This document shows, one piece after another, positions 27,101 to 35,273 of a DNA stretch of 37,293 bases. Origin of the DNA: Planctomycetota bacterium. GTDB taxonomy: Bacteria; Planctomycetota; Phycisphaerae; Sedimentisphaerales; Anaerohalosphaeraceae. The number at the start of each line of letters is the position of its first letter. The stretch's first letter is position 1. The stretch spans positions 1-37,293 of the forward strand of contig JAGLHQ010000098.1 in assembly GCA_023143375.1 (NCBI GenBank). The letters run 5' to 3'. A program made the position numbers and the translations under genes. The notes below the pieces were generated by a model. It searched no databases. It saw nothing but the letters and a program-made list of their open reading frames with translations, and had not been told where the DNA came from.

Positions 27101-29785
27101 CCTTACGCTGAACTTATACGTCTTGGTTCAAGTGAAGGCGGTTTTACGACAGTTGGATTTGAGAATCCTACGTTGCCGTATCACAGGAATTTTAATGTGA
27201 CGACATTATATGATGCCGATTACGAATTTGACGGAACATTTGATTATAACGAGGACGGCTGGTCTTCACCAAACGAATTGATCCCCTTGTTGAATGGTCA
27301 AGTTGGTTCCGGTACGCCTCATATGATGTATCACGGTGCTCACGGCAACGAGCAATACTGCATGAAGACATATTTGAATGATGATAATTTTGGAATCGGA
27401 GGAATGGGCAACGATCCCGATCTTTATGGAAAGCTGGACACACTTACGAATACCAACTACTTCTTTATCTATGACGATTCGTGTTTGTCGGGTAACTTTG
27501 CCTATACAGATTGTTGGGCAGAAGTTGCTACAACAATGGATCATGGTGCTTTTGCGATCATAATGAGTTCTGAGGTTGTAGCTTCCAATGGCGGAACTAA
27601 CTGGCCTTCAACTCGTATTGTTCGTGAATTCTTCGACGAGTTGCTCGGTGACGGTAATTTCGAACTTGGAGTTGCGCATTTCAATTCAAAAGAAGGAAGC
27701 ATAGGAAGTATTTCCGATGTTGTAGTTCGCGCTACATATTATCAGTTCAATCTTTTTGGCGATCCTGAACTGAAAATGCGCACATTGCAAGATGAAACCG
27801 GTATCGAGAATGTTACCAGGAAGAATTATTACGATACTATCCAGGAAGCTATCGATGATCCTAACACTCTTGACGGTGATGTTATTGTCCTGGATACTGC
27901 AACATATTCCGGTATAGGCAACCGTGATATAGATTTTAAGGGTAAGTCTATAACAATTAGAAGTATCGACCCCGACGACCCTAGTATTGTTTCCGCTACG
28001 ATTATCGATTGCGATGGTACAAGGGCCGAGCCTCACAGAGGATTCTATTTCCATAACGGTGAATCATCCGGTTCTATAATCGAGGGTCTTACGATCACGG
28101 ACGGTTACGGCGATTTTCAGGGCGATTATTACGCAGGCAGCGGTATCATGTGCGATGGAAGCAGTCCTCAGATAATCAAGTGTGTAATCACCGGTAACGG
28201 AAACGATTCAGTTAATGACGATGTAGATGCCGGCGGAATTGCCTGCTACAACAACTCTAATCCGTTGATATCTGACTGTACCATTAGCAATAATACAGCC
28301 TACTGGTCAGGAGCGATCGACTGTTGGAACAGCAGTCCTGTTATCCGTAATTGTGTCATTAGCGGTAACACAGCTCAGTGGGGCGGTGCAATTTATTTCT
28401 ACGAGAACTGTAATGCCACGCTGGAGAACTGTACAGTCATAAACAACACTGCGATAAACAATGGCGGCGCTCTGATCATGTATCAGGCAACTCCTACAAT
28501 AACAAGCTCTATTGTTTGGGGTAACACGGCAACAATAGGCAGCCAGGTTTATATAGAAGATCTCAATTACGATCCTTTGTTTAGTTACTGTGATATCGAG
28601 GACAGTTTCTCTGGCGGCATCTGGAGATCTGGATTAGGTATTAACGGCGGCGGCAACATCAGCATTGATCCTAATTTTGTTGATGCTGCCAATGGAGATT
28701 ATCATCTGACCCCGCTTTCTCCCTGTATTGATACCGGTGATCCAAGCGGCTCTTATACCGGTCAGACAGATATTGACGGTGATGTTCGTGTGATCGGTGG
28801 TGATGTTGATATGGGTGCCGATGAGTTTAGGCAGGGTGCTCACAATATCGATCAAGACGTCTGGTATGTGATTATTCAGGATGCGATCGATGATGCCTCA
28901 ACTGATGATGTTATAATGGTTTATCCGGGCACATATGAAGAAAATATTGATTTTGACGGTAAGGCGATAACTGTCCGCAGCACCGATCCCGATAACTGGG
29001 CTGTTGTGGCTGAAACGATCATCGATGCCACTGGCATGGGGTATGGGTATGACACCGTCAAATTTGAAAGCGGTGAGGATGCCAGTTCATTCCTGAAAGG
29101 TTTTACAATAATAAATGATTATAATGCTTACGGCATATCATGTTCTGGTTCCTCACCTACTATCGGCAATTGTATTATAGAAACAGCCATGGTTGGGATA
29201 TATTGTAATTCCTCTTTGCCGGCGATAAGCGATTGTATTGTGAGAGACACTGACATTCTCGGTATTATGTTGTATAACTCTTCTGCGGTTATCAGTAATT
29301 GTATCGTGAGCAATACTTGCATGTCTGGTATATCATGTTCTTCCGAGTCCTCTGCGGTTATCAGCAATTGTGTCATAGCCGATACCGATGACGGCGGCAT
29401 AAGCTGCGATTCTACCTCTTCTTTGGAAATAAGCAACAGTACTATAGTTAACAACACTTACTACGGAGTATCCTGCTCGTCTGCTACTATTACCAACTGT
29501 ATTATTTGGGGAAATGGTGACGATCTCTCTGGGTGCAGTGCTACATATAGCTGTTTCTCAGGCGGGACAGGAACGAACATAAGTTCTGATCCGTTATTTG
29601 AGACGGGTACATTTGGTGATTACTATCTGAGCGAAGATGCTATTGAAGGGCAGGAAGATGACAGTCCTTGTATTGATGCCGGTAGTGATACGGCTGCTAA
29701 CCTTGGCTTAGACGAGCTTACCACCAGAACCGATGATGTTACTGATTCCGGTACTGTAGATATGGGTTACCACTATCAGCCGTAA
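24155..29785 (+). CDS. Giant secreted double protease (M4 + C25) with beta-helix regions
   Basis: 1,876 residues from ATG 24155; a signal peptide starts at Met40 (24272: MSNRSVCFIIFCLLLANVTF), which has its own GGAAG site, so that start is possible. Next comes a gingipain-like propeptide (about 75-190, VGAPVVPVQNATILIPYGKK), then FTP/PepSY-like inhibitory regions (about 295-490). The thermolysin-type M4 domain follows: HEFTH at 580-584, third zinc ligand Glu604 in GAINESFSD (the same 24-residue spacing as H142-E166 in thermolysin) and GGVHHNS with His696. A C25 gingipain-like domain (about 785-1200) has YHGAHG (His1063 probable) and DDSCLSGNF (Cys1110). Two beta-helix regions (about 1220-1555 and 1565-1870) end in VDMGADEF and VDMGYHYQ. 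Codon use is AT-rich compared with glnS. It is probably secreted and degrades extracellular protein. Confidence 0.93.
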   Translation: MLRKRCIALMLIEVLCMLRTTVMKGFHRNTVFYSKGRSAMSNRSVCFIIFCLLLANVTFAKGIAPKEVSSDNKIILDYEFEAPSTSKDVQYDIVGIDGLADFSKVGAPVVPVQNATILIPYGKKVSKIEAVASESVNLDGSYLLRPGQKPVPRSLIAEAVPTKPDPKYYSSKQAWPGKYIKKVTTQNQRGYKLLILNLFPVQYVPSEGKVSYIRKLKLEITLSESDKKAILRPDGKTKKIIKSKIDNPSSVSSYESEEIGSSDQSGLILEDVQRSGKSIAANKSLRVARNKAGFLKHVGAPSGTQIHVRDSEKYNPEQIADNFLEQQKKLFVKDSSNVAFKKKRVKTIPGRKTRTHVRYQQTYAGIEVFNGELIVHVNDTKGISAVFSDIMVDTDILDNGEVSVNPTLDRLTARENAVEWLSSQNEGLEIQASEATLMVFDPSVVDQKGDVRLVWKIEVGNVGVPKVKEIALVDAHTGSIAFHYSLIYGLVDREIYDYSNGSSLERSEGDPVSGIPAVDNVYDYIGDTYDFYLSYHGREGYDDLDSTVKAYVKVDFDNAMWSGNSMYVGVGNDIDDIVAHEFTHGVTASESGLIYSNQSGAINESFSDIWGEFVDLTNNAGDDSAGVRWRLFEDWYCWGDPDWGEYPNCRIWRRMDFPEEVFADSSYGYTDDIGRHPDRFLSPYYYFGTSDGGGVHHNSSVGNKLCYLLTDGDTFNGYTISPMGIATVADLFYECQTNSLTSSSNYFDLGNDLVQAAIDLDLTRAQIDNVKKACRSVEIYFDPDSDDLSMRYAVITSAALADMDNMQDPNYSFQALCDSKRARGISAGIITTEWIYSNYTGQDSQEKIRNFISDAYENWGLEFVLLGGDKGIIPPRMFYPGGLYWGGGIASDMYYGCLDGSFDSSGNGKYGEVGDGADFGSDSEVDLIAEVYIGRASAEDPNEVNNFVRKTLAYESTDDDYLNNALSSSETLTPGSDPYWCKPYAELIRLGSSEGGFTTVGFENPTLPYHRNFNVTTLYDADYEFDGTFDYNEDGWSSPNELIPLLNGQVGSGTPHMMYHGAHGNEQYCMKTYLNDDNFGIGGMGNDPDLYGKLDTLTNTNYFFIYDDSCLSGNFAYTDCWAEVATTMDHGAFAIIMSSEVVASNGGTNWPSTRIVREFFDELLGDGNFELGVAHFNSKEGSIGSISDVVVRATYYQFNLFGDPELKMRTLQDETGIENVTRKNYYDTIQEAIDDPNTLDGDVIVLDTATYSGIGNRDIDFKGKSITIRSIDPDDPSIVSATIIDCDGTRAEPHRGFYFHNGESSGSIIEGLTITDGYGDFQGDYYAGSGIMCDGSSPQIIKCVITGNGNDSVNDDVDAGGIACYNNSNPLISDCTISNNTAYWSGAIDCWNSSPVIRNCVISGNTAQWGGAIYFYENCNATLENCTVINNTAINNGGALIMYQATPTITSSIVWGNTATIGSQVYIEDLNYDPLFSYCDIEDSFSGGIWRSGLGINGGGNISIDPNFVDAANGDYHLTPLSPCIDTGDPSGSYTGQTDIDGDVRVIGGDVDMGADEFRQGAHNIDQDVWYVIIQDAIDDASTDDVIMVYPGTYEENIDFDGKAITVRSTDPDNWAVVAETIIDATGMGYGYDTVKFESGEDASSFLKGFTIINDYNAYGISCSGSSPTIGNCIIETAMVGIYCNSSLPAISDCIVRDTDILGIMLYNSSAVISNCIVSNTCMSGISCSSESSAVISNCVIADTDDGGISCDSTSSLEISNSTIVNNTYYGVSCSSATITNCIIWGNGDDLSGCSATYSCFSGGTGTNISSDPLFETGTFGDYYLSEDAIEGQEDDSPCIDAGSDTAANLGLDELTTRTDDVTDSGTVDMGYHYQP

Positions 29786-29809
29786 CGGTTAAATTGCTTT
29801 GATCTATGA

Positions 29810-29841
29810 AGGCCCTGTGATTGATTTTGCAGGGCCTTTTT
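29810..29841 (+). terminator. Intrinsic terminator of the protease gene
   Basis: AGGCCCTG (29810-29817) pairs with CAGGGCCT (29830-29837), followed by a T run. It lies 25 bases after the stop codon, so the protease and the sulfatase are separate transcripts. Confidence 0.9.
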
Positions 29842-29897
29842 ATTAGATATTAGGGATTAATGGATTAACAGATGATGGATGGCGGAAAAGTGAATTC

Positions 29898-29926
29898 TTG
29901 CTAGTTCAAGGCAAGATTGGTATAAT
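29898..29926 (+). promoter_or_regulatory. Promoter of the sulfatase gene
   Basis: TTGCTA (29898-29903), 17-base spacer, then TATAAT (29921-29926) preceded by TGG (extended -10). The start would be near 29933, leaving a leader of about 90 bases. The leader holds GGAGGAGG directly before a six-codon frame (ATGTGTTTTGTAAACGTTTA, then A). Confidence 0.7.
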
Positions 29927-30023
29927 CCTTGACGTTGCAGGAGGAGGATGTGTTTTGTAAACGTTTAAAAAGGGAAATGTCAGTTAAGAATATCAGGAAG
30001 CGACGTTTGAAAGGGATTTGATA

Positions 30024-31520
30024 ATGAGAAAAGTACTCTTTGCCACAATCATGGGTATTACGGTTTTGTTTTGCGGGTGTCAGACAGCGGTACAGGAGAC
30101 TCGGCAGCCTAATATTCTGTTTTTTGCATTGGATGATCTTTGTGACTGGGTTGGGCCCAATGGATATGCGCAGGCTGTGACTCCTAATATGGATCGGCTT
30201 GCCGCAACGGGCGTTACTTTTCGCAATGCTCACACGGCCGGTATCTTCTGTGCGCCGTCGCGTTCTGCAATCTTTACGGGGCAACATGCAACGACAACCG
30301 GCTGTTACAGGACACAGGTGTATCACCACAGCCGGCCGGAGATCCAACCCTTACAGGTTACATTTCAGAAAGGCGGCTACCGCACATACGGCGGCGGCAA
30401 GCTGTTTCACCATCCTGCCGGTTTCGTTGACCTGCGCGGATGGGACGAATTTTTCCTGCGCAGCCAGGGACAGAAAGAAAGCGGATGGGGGCTTAACAGT
30501 TGGTCGGTCAAAGATTCCATTCTTCCCAAGCCGTACCCGAACAGCATTTTTAATCATGACCGAAAACCGGCCAACAACTTTTTCCTCGAATGGGGCAAGG
30601 TTCTCAACAAGGACGAGGAGAAGATGGCCGATACGATCCGTACTAACTGGGCCTGCGATCTTCTGAAGAAAAAGCATGACAAACCTTTCTTTGTAGCTGT
30701 CGGTCTCTATGCACCTCATTTTCCGAATTATTGCCCGGAAAAATATTTCGATCTTTACGATCCTGCAAAGATCAAGGCGCCTCCATATAAAGCGGATGAT
30801 CTTGACGACTTGTCGCCGGGTCTGCGCAAAGCCAAGTACAATCGCGGAGCCCATCATCGCCGTCTTGTTAAGCTCGACGCCGTTGAAGATGCGATACACG
30901 GATATTTAGCTTGCATCTCGTATGCCGATGCAATGCTTGGACGTCTGATGGCTGCTATAAAAGACGGGCCAAATGCCGATAATACCATCATCGTTTTGTG
31001 GAGCGATCATGGTTACCATCACGGTGAGAAATTGGATTGGGGCAAGCACACGCTCTGGCAGCGTACGTCCGGCGTGCCTTTTATCTGGGCCGGTCCCGGT
31101 GTCAAACCCGGAGCCGCCGTCGACTCGACGGTCAGCCTGATCGACATGTATCCGACGCTTGCTGAGGTGTGCAAGTTGCCTGCACCAACCGGGCTTGAGG
31201 GCACTTCACTTGCACCGGTCCTGCATAATCCCGCAGTTGCAAAGGATCGCAATGTACTGCTGCCTGGAATGTATCCCGAAGAATATGCCATCATCAATCA
31301 GAACTGGCGCTACATCCATTACAAAGATGATACCGAGGAACTCTACGATGTCAAACGTGACTTTAACGAATGGAACAACTTGGCCGGCGACAGTAAATAT
31401 GCAGCGACCAAAGCCAAACTGAAGGCTGCTGCGCCTGGCTCGTTTGCACAGCCCGGGCCGGAGAATAATAAATTACGACTCAAAGTTAAAGGCGAAACCT
31501 TTCGTTGGGAACCAAAATAG
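30024..31520 (+). CDS. Lipoprotein sulfatase (iduronate/choline-sulfatase-like)
   Basis: A 498-residue type I sulfatase. It starts with a lipoprotein-type signal (MRKVLFATIMGITVLFCGC, Cys19), placing it in the periplasm or outer membrane. Metal-binding Asp37-Asp38 (ALDDLCDW) is followed by the sulfatase signature CAPSRSAIFTG, in which Cys76 would be converted to formylglycine. The second metal site lies in LWSDHGYHHGEKLDWGKHTL. The layout resembles iduronate-2-sulfatase-like planctomycete enzymes that act on sulfated polysaccharides; the exact substrate is unknown. A maturase gene (FGE or anSME) is needed but not present in the window. ATG at 30024 has AAAGGG upstream; a TTG two codons earlier is unlikely. 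Confidence 0.94.
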   Translation: MRKVLFATIMGITVLFCGCQTAVQETRQPNILFFALDDLCDWVGPNGYAQAVTPNMDRLAATGVTFRNAHTAGIFCAPSRSAIFTGQHATTTGCYRTQVYHHSRPEIQPLQVTFQKGGYRTYGGGKLFHHPAGFVDLRGWDEFFLRSQGQKESGWGLNSWSVKDSILPKPYPNSIFNHDRKPANNFFLEWGKVLNKDEEKMADTIRTNWACDLLKKKHDKPFFVAVGLYAPHFPNYCPEKYFDLYDPAKIKAPPYKADDLDDLSPGLRKAKYNRGAHHRRLVKLDAVEDAIHGYLACISYADAMLGRLMAAIKDGPNADNTIIVLWSDHGYHHGEKLDWGKHTLWQRTSGVPFIWAGPGVKPGAAVDSTVSLIDMYPTLAEVCKLPAPTGLEGTSLAPVLHNPAVAKDRNVLLPGMYPEEYAIINQNWRYIHYKDDTEELYDVKRDFNEWNNLAGDSKYAATKAKLKAAAPGSFAQPGPENNKLRLKVKGETFRWEPK

Positions 31521-31565
31521 GCCTATTCAAATCAAATATTATTACTGACTTTAATTCTCCTCTCA

Positions 31566-31594
31566 TTGTATTCTCATGCTAAATCCTTTATAAT
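31566..31594 (+). promoter_or_regulatory. Promoter ahead of the secretin fragment
   Basis: TTGTAT (31566-31571), 17-base spacer, TATAAT (31589-31594). An AAGGAG ribosome site follows at 31643-31648, six bases before a TTG that opens a 30-codon frame. The fragment may therefore still be transcribed. Confidence 0.6.
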
Positions 31595-31653
31595 CAACAT
31601 TATTGATTCGCAGATCGGAACTATTTAGTTTTTTTTGATACTAAGGAGCAGTT

Positions 31654-32599
31654 TTGACAACTGAGAACTATCCCAGCCAATACACGAAATATCTAACCTA
31701 TAATACTTCGCACGAATCTGCTTATCTACGAAGGTCCTGTAGATGACCTGGCTCGTTTGCATGAACATATAAAGATTATCGACAAGCCTGCACCGCAGAT
31801 CATGGTTGACCTGCTGGCTGTAGAATTGACAGAGGAGGCTAATCGCGAGATCGGTCTCGACTGGACATACACGCAGGGTCATATCGGACTGCTGCAGCCG
31901 ACCGGCAGCGTGATAAACGATCTAACATCGAATATTGTTGGCAATACGGTGGCAGGAACGGGACAACTATTCTATCAGGGTGTGGGATCGCTGCCGCGCG
32001 AATTCTACATTCGCCTAAACGCACTCGTTTCAGACGGTAATGGCTCTATACTGGCAAATCCCAGAACCGTAGCTACCAACGGTAAAGAGGCCACTATCCA
32101 GATTCGCAAAACGCTCAATTACTTTTTCAACGAGGGCTTTGACGATGCCGGGCGAGCTATCATTAAGAAAAGCGATATCTCCGCCGACACCGAGGGTCGT
32201 ATTACTCCAACTCTGCTGGCAGATGGTCGTATTCTTATGAATGTCGATATCAAGGTCGGTAGTTTTACATTCAGTCCCGATGCAGGCCTGCCCGAGCAGA
32301 CTAACCGTGAATCCACAACGGTTGTAACCGTTCACGAAGGGCAAACACTGATCATTGGCGGCCTGCGACAGGAGGAGACAAGCGAAAGCATTACAAAGGT
32401 ACCACTGCTGGGCGATCTACCCATACTTGGAGGACTGTTTAGGAATACAAAAAAAGAGATCAAAAACAGCGTCCTGACGATCTTCGTTACGCCTCATCTG
32501 TTGAAACCTAACGACGGATATACTCCGGAATGGCCTCAGTTGAATAGTGAAGAGTATAAGTTGGTTCCCATAATGGAAAAGCCGCCCGAGAACAAATGA
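31654..32599 (+). pseudogene. N-terminally truncated and frameshifted secretin (GspD/PilQ family)
   Basis: The frame to 32599 encodes the C-terminal beta-barrel domain of a type II/III secretion or type IV pilus secretin: PAPQIMVDLLAVELTEE, GSILANPRTVATNGKEA and the signature KVPLLGDLPILGGLFRN, then VLTIFVTPHLL. It opens only at 31697, after an in-frame TAA, with no ATG; TTG at 31757 lacks a ribosome site. Another frame with a good AAGGAG and TTG (31654) gives TTENYPSQYTKYLTYNTS and stops at 31744, one shift away from NLLIYEGPVDDLARLHEHI. The signal peptide and all N0-N2 domains are missing, and no other secretion gene is near. A remnant is the best reading; a short expressed barrel protein cannot be excluded. 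Confidence 0.75.
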
Positions 32600-32632
32600 A
32601 AATGACAAACCCAGATACATCCCGTCCGCTTT

Positions 32633-34186
32633 TTAGAGGCCCGGTTCCCCTGAAGGCTCCTTTGCCTGTGTTTTCTCTGCGGGAGCAGGTTCCTTTTCAA
32701 CTGACATTGCAGGAACGATCTCTGTCTCACCGTTGAACAGCTTGAAAGTGACGGACTCCTCGAAGTCGGGATCGCACTGTGCGGCCTTGTCAACCAGCTC
32801 GTTAAGTTCGTCGGCTGCGTTCTCGATAAGCTCGTATTTAGCAAGCTGCTCTGCGAGGTTGATCTTGCCGAGCAATGCAAGTATATGGCTCTTTGTTAAG
32901 CTGCATGCCAATTCGTCCCTGCCCCTGCCTGCGCTTTTTTGAAGGTCCTGATACTCTTTGATGGCGTTGTCATATTCTTCCATCGCTTTTTTGCTGTGAT
33001 CGTTGGCCGATCCGCTGTACTGCATTGCAAGACGATCTACACTTCCGGCGCTTCTTCCGTCGATGCTGGAAGATATTGCCTGCAATCGCAGATCCATATT
33101 TCGATAGTGCTCCATCGCAGACAAATCAGTCGTCGCTTTTGCATAATAACTGTCAGCCATTCTGATGGACGAAATATCCCGATTTCCCCTGGACCTGATC
33201 TTCTTGAAATTCTTAAGTGCATCGTCGATGAGCGACTCTATCTGCTCGATGTTTTTTTCATATTCCCCCTGCCTGCTCTTGATATTGTTTGTTAGCTGGC
33301 CAATCCTTGTTTCGGTTGCTTCTATCGCACCTTCGGCATCTCGCATCTGATTTTTTAGTTCGCTGCGTTGCGGAGATCCTTCAAGATCGTCGATCTTTCG
33401 CTGTACCTCTGTCATATCGTTTTGAAGCTTATGCATCAATGGCTCTACAATCGCTATCTGGCTTTGGTACTCCTTGACCTTGTCCAGTGCCGTCTGCGAC
33501 TCGACCAGATATTTCTTTTTTTCAAGCATAAGTTCGTAATGCTCTTTTTCAAGCTGTTGTTTCCGATCTCCGGTTGCTTTCTTTGAGGCATTTATTTTTG
33601 CGTTGGCTGCGTCCTGCAACTCGTTTGTTTGCTCGTGCGCCCGGCGTTCTGCTGCGATAAATTTTCCCTGTTCATCCTGTAGTTGTGAAAGCTGCTGTTC
33701 GACCTTGGCCAGTTCCTTTTCTATGCCGTCGCCATGTTCGGAACCGACGATAAGGCCCTCAAGCTGGACCATTCGCTCGTCGGAAGAATCCATCAGGCTT
33801 TCGAGATGATCCTTTTCGATCTGCAAATAGCTAAGTTTCTCGGCAATTGTCGAAAGTCTATCTATGATATCACTGACGGCGTCTGAGTTTTCGATAAGCT
33901 TGCTTTGATGTTGATCGGCGTAATCGAAGTAAAAGTTGCCTGCGACGAGCAAAGTTGCCTCACCGGCAGGGCCCGCTTTGGAGGCTAGTGTTGCGGCTTT
34001 TTTAATCTCTTTAACGGCCTTGTCGTAATCACCCTTTATCTGTAGTAAAAGCATCGCCTTTTCTGCGCTCTTGGCTGAAGCCTTTGCAGCCTTGCTTTCC
34101 GGGCTTTCCGAACACCCTAAAACGCTAAAAACAACGAAAAGCAACAAAACAAAAACGACCAATCTACTAAAACTATAAACCTTCAC
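32633..34186 (-). CDS. Coiled-coil lipoprotein
   Basis: A 517-residue lipoprotein. The signal peptide MKVYSFSRLVVFVLLLFVVF leads to the lipobox SVLGC with Cys25. The rest is almost wholly helical and charged. A TPR-like Ala-rich section (about 30-90, KGDYDKAVKEIKKAATLASK) is followed by a long heptad-rich coiled coil (about 110-340), then another helical section and a Pro/Glu/Lys-rich tail. No enzymatic motif is visible. It could be a periplasmic scaffold or envelope spacer; the function is not known. GTG at 34186 is preferred because GGAG lies 9 bases upstream; the frame extends to a TTG at 34201 that would overlap this ribosome site. It is convergent with the secretin remnant. Confidence 0.83.
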   Translation of the reverse strand: MKVYSFSRLVVFVLLLFVVFSVLGCSESPESKAAKASAKSAEKAMLLLQIKGDYDKAVKEIKKAATLASKAGPAGEATLLVAGNFYFDYADQHQSKLIENSDAVSDIIDRLSTIAEKLSYLQIEKDHLESLMDSSDERMVQLEGLIVGSEHGDGIEKELAKVEQQLSQLQDEQGKFIAAERRAHEQTNELQDAANAKINASKKATGDRKQQLEKEHYELMLEKKKYLVESQTALDKVKEYQSQIAIVEPLMHKLQNDMTEVQRKIDDLEGSPQRSELKNQMRDAEGAIEATETRIGQLTNNIKSRQGEYEKNIEQIESLIDDALKNFKKIRSRGNRDISSIRMADSYYAKATTDLSAMEHYRNMDLRLQAISSSIDGRSAGSVDRLAMQYSGSANDHSKKAMEEYDNAIKEYQDLQKSAGRGRDELACSLTKSHILALLGKINLAEQLAKYELIENAADELNELVDKAAQCDPDFEESVTFKLFNGETEIVPAMSVEKEPAPAEKTQAKEPSGEPGL

Positions 34187-34329
34187 GTGCAAGTTCTCCA
34201 ATAGTGTATGGGGCGTGTTGCCCTATGGTTATAAGGAATCCGGCTCCTTAAGTGTATCCTAATCTCTTGTTATCGTACTTGTCAAGCCATTTCCCGTCTG
34301 AGGTAGATGTAAACGCCCGAAAATGCTCG

Positions 34330-34358
34330 TTTACACTAACCGGGAACCTCTCTATAAT
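34330..34358 (+). promoter_or_regulatory. Promoter of the TlpA-like gene
   Basis: TTTACA (34330-34335), 17-base spacer, TATAAT (34353-34358). The gap 34187-34494 otherwise shows only a small AAGGA/TCCTT hairpin (34232-34248). The leader of about 130 bases contains no recognised riboswitch. Confidence 0.68.
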
Positions 34359-34494
34359 AAATTGCGAACCCAAAGTCTGGACAAGACGTACCACTTGCAT
34401 CGGGATACTGACCTGCGATTTATACAGAAAAGTTGTCATGCGGGTCGATATCTATACGAACAAGATGCTAAAGAGTTTAAAAAGGATACCGAAA

Positions 34495-35133
34495 ATGGGC
34501 ACAAATAATAAAAATATCGCAAAAAGCTGGCCAGTTCTCGCCGTTTTTCTGCTATTAATCCTGGCCATAACGTGGGCTTTCACAGATAAAGGTATAAATA
34601 ACACGCAGAAGCCGCATATAAACGCATATTCTGCGGCAGGGCACGATGCCATTACCCATAGACCGGTGTCGCTTGAGACAATCGTCAAATATGCAAGGAG
34701 CTGGGGGCCGATATTTACCCAATGGTATGGCAAGCCGGCGCCTGATCTTACATTTGTCGACCTTGACGGCAAGACGCATAAGCTGAGCGAATACGCCGGT
34801 AAAGACGTTCTGGTGCTTTTCTGGGCGACGTGGTGCCCGCCGTGCATATCCGAAATACCGGATTTGATCGAGCTTAGAAAGCAAAAAAGCAACGAAGAAC
34901 TGGCCATAATCGCTATCTCAGATGAGAATAGCGATAAGCTAAAGAGGTTCGCCGCTGCCAACAAGCTGACCTACACGGTTGCAAGCCTGACAGTGGCCCC
35001 TGCGAAACCCTTTTCCGACACAAGAGCTTTGCCAACATCATTTTACATCGACAAACAACAAAATTTTAAACTTGCAACAGAAGGGACTATGTCAATGGCA
35101 GAGATCGTCGCGATCCTTGAATCTGATAAGTGA
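34495..35133 (+). CDS. Membrane-anchored TlpA/ResA-like thioredoxin protein
   Basis: A 212-residue protein with one N-terminal membrane anchor (SWPVLAVFLLLILAITWAF, residues 11-29) and a periplasmic thioredoxin fold of the AhpC-TSA/TlpA type. The start of the domain is GKPAPDLTFVDLDGKTHKLS; the active site is WATWCPPC with cysteines at 114 and 117; the cis-Pro loop is ALPTSFYID. Such proteins reduce disulfides in the envelope, for example during cytochrome c assembly. No cytochrome genes are nearby, so its target is unknown. ATG at 34495 has AAGGA upstream. The open frame continues back to 34252, through the promoter, and that part is not conserved. Confidence 0.9.
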   Translation: MGTNNKNIAKSWPVLAVFLLLILAITWAFTDKGINNTQKPHINAYSAAGHDAITHRPVSLETIVKYARSWGPIFTQWYGKPAPDLTFVDLDGKTHKLSEYAGKDVLVLFWATWCPPCISEIPDLIELRKQKSNEELAIIAISDENSDKLKRFAAANKLTYTVASLTVAPAKPFSDTRALPTSFYIDKQQNFKLATEGTMSMAEIVAILESDK

Positions 35134-35167
35134 TGGATCGGCGAATATTACACATGGTCTCGTTACA

Positions 35168-35229
35168 ATGGATCCCAGCACCACCTAAGGCGTAAACTAA
35201 GGCATCTACGACTTTCGCTGGGATGACAA
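35168..35229 (-). repeat. Dispersed repeat A, copy 2 (inverted, enlarged loop)
   Basis: Same arms as 18153-18198 (TGTCATCCCAGCGAAAG and CTGGGATCCAT on the minus strand), with about 16 extra bases in the loop where CCTTAG is partly duplicated. It is immediately followed by repeat B copy 3. Confidence 0.75.
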
Positions 35230-35242
35230 ATTGTAATAGTTT

Positions 35243-35273
35243 CCGCATGGGCAAGAAATTTGTCCATCCTACG
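35243..35273 (-). repeat. Dispersed repeat B, copy 3
   Basis: On the minus strand CGTAGGATGGACAAATTT and CTTGCCCATGCGG. It abuts the stop codon of the cysteine-cluster gene at 35274, as copy 1 abuts the TauE-like permease stop. Confidence 0.75.

Noticed and set aside
32324-32335. GTAACCGTTCAC identical to the terminal repeat of the element at 545-933
   Set aside because: It lies inside the secretin frame, encodes the expected V-T-V-H segment, and has no partner repeat or duplication.
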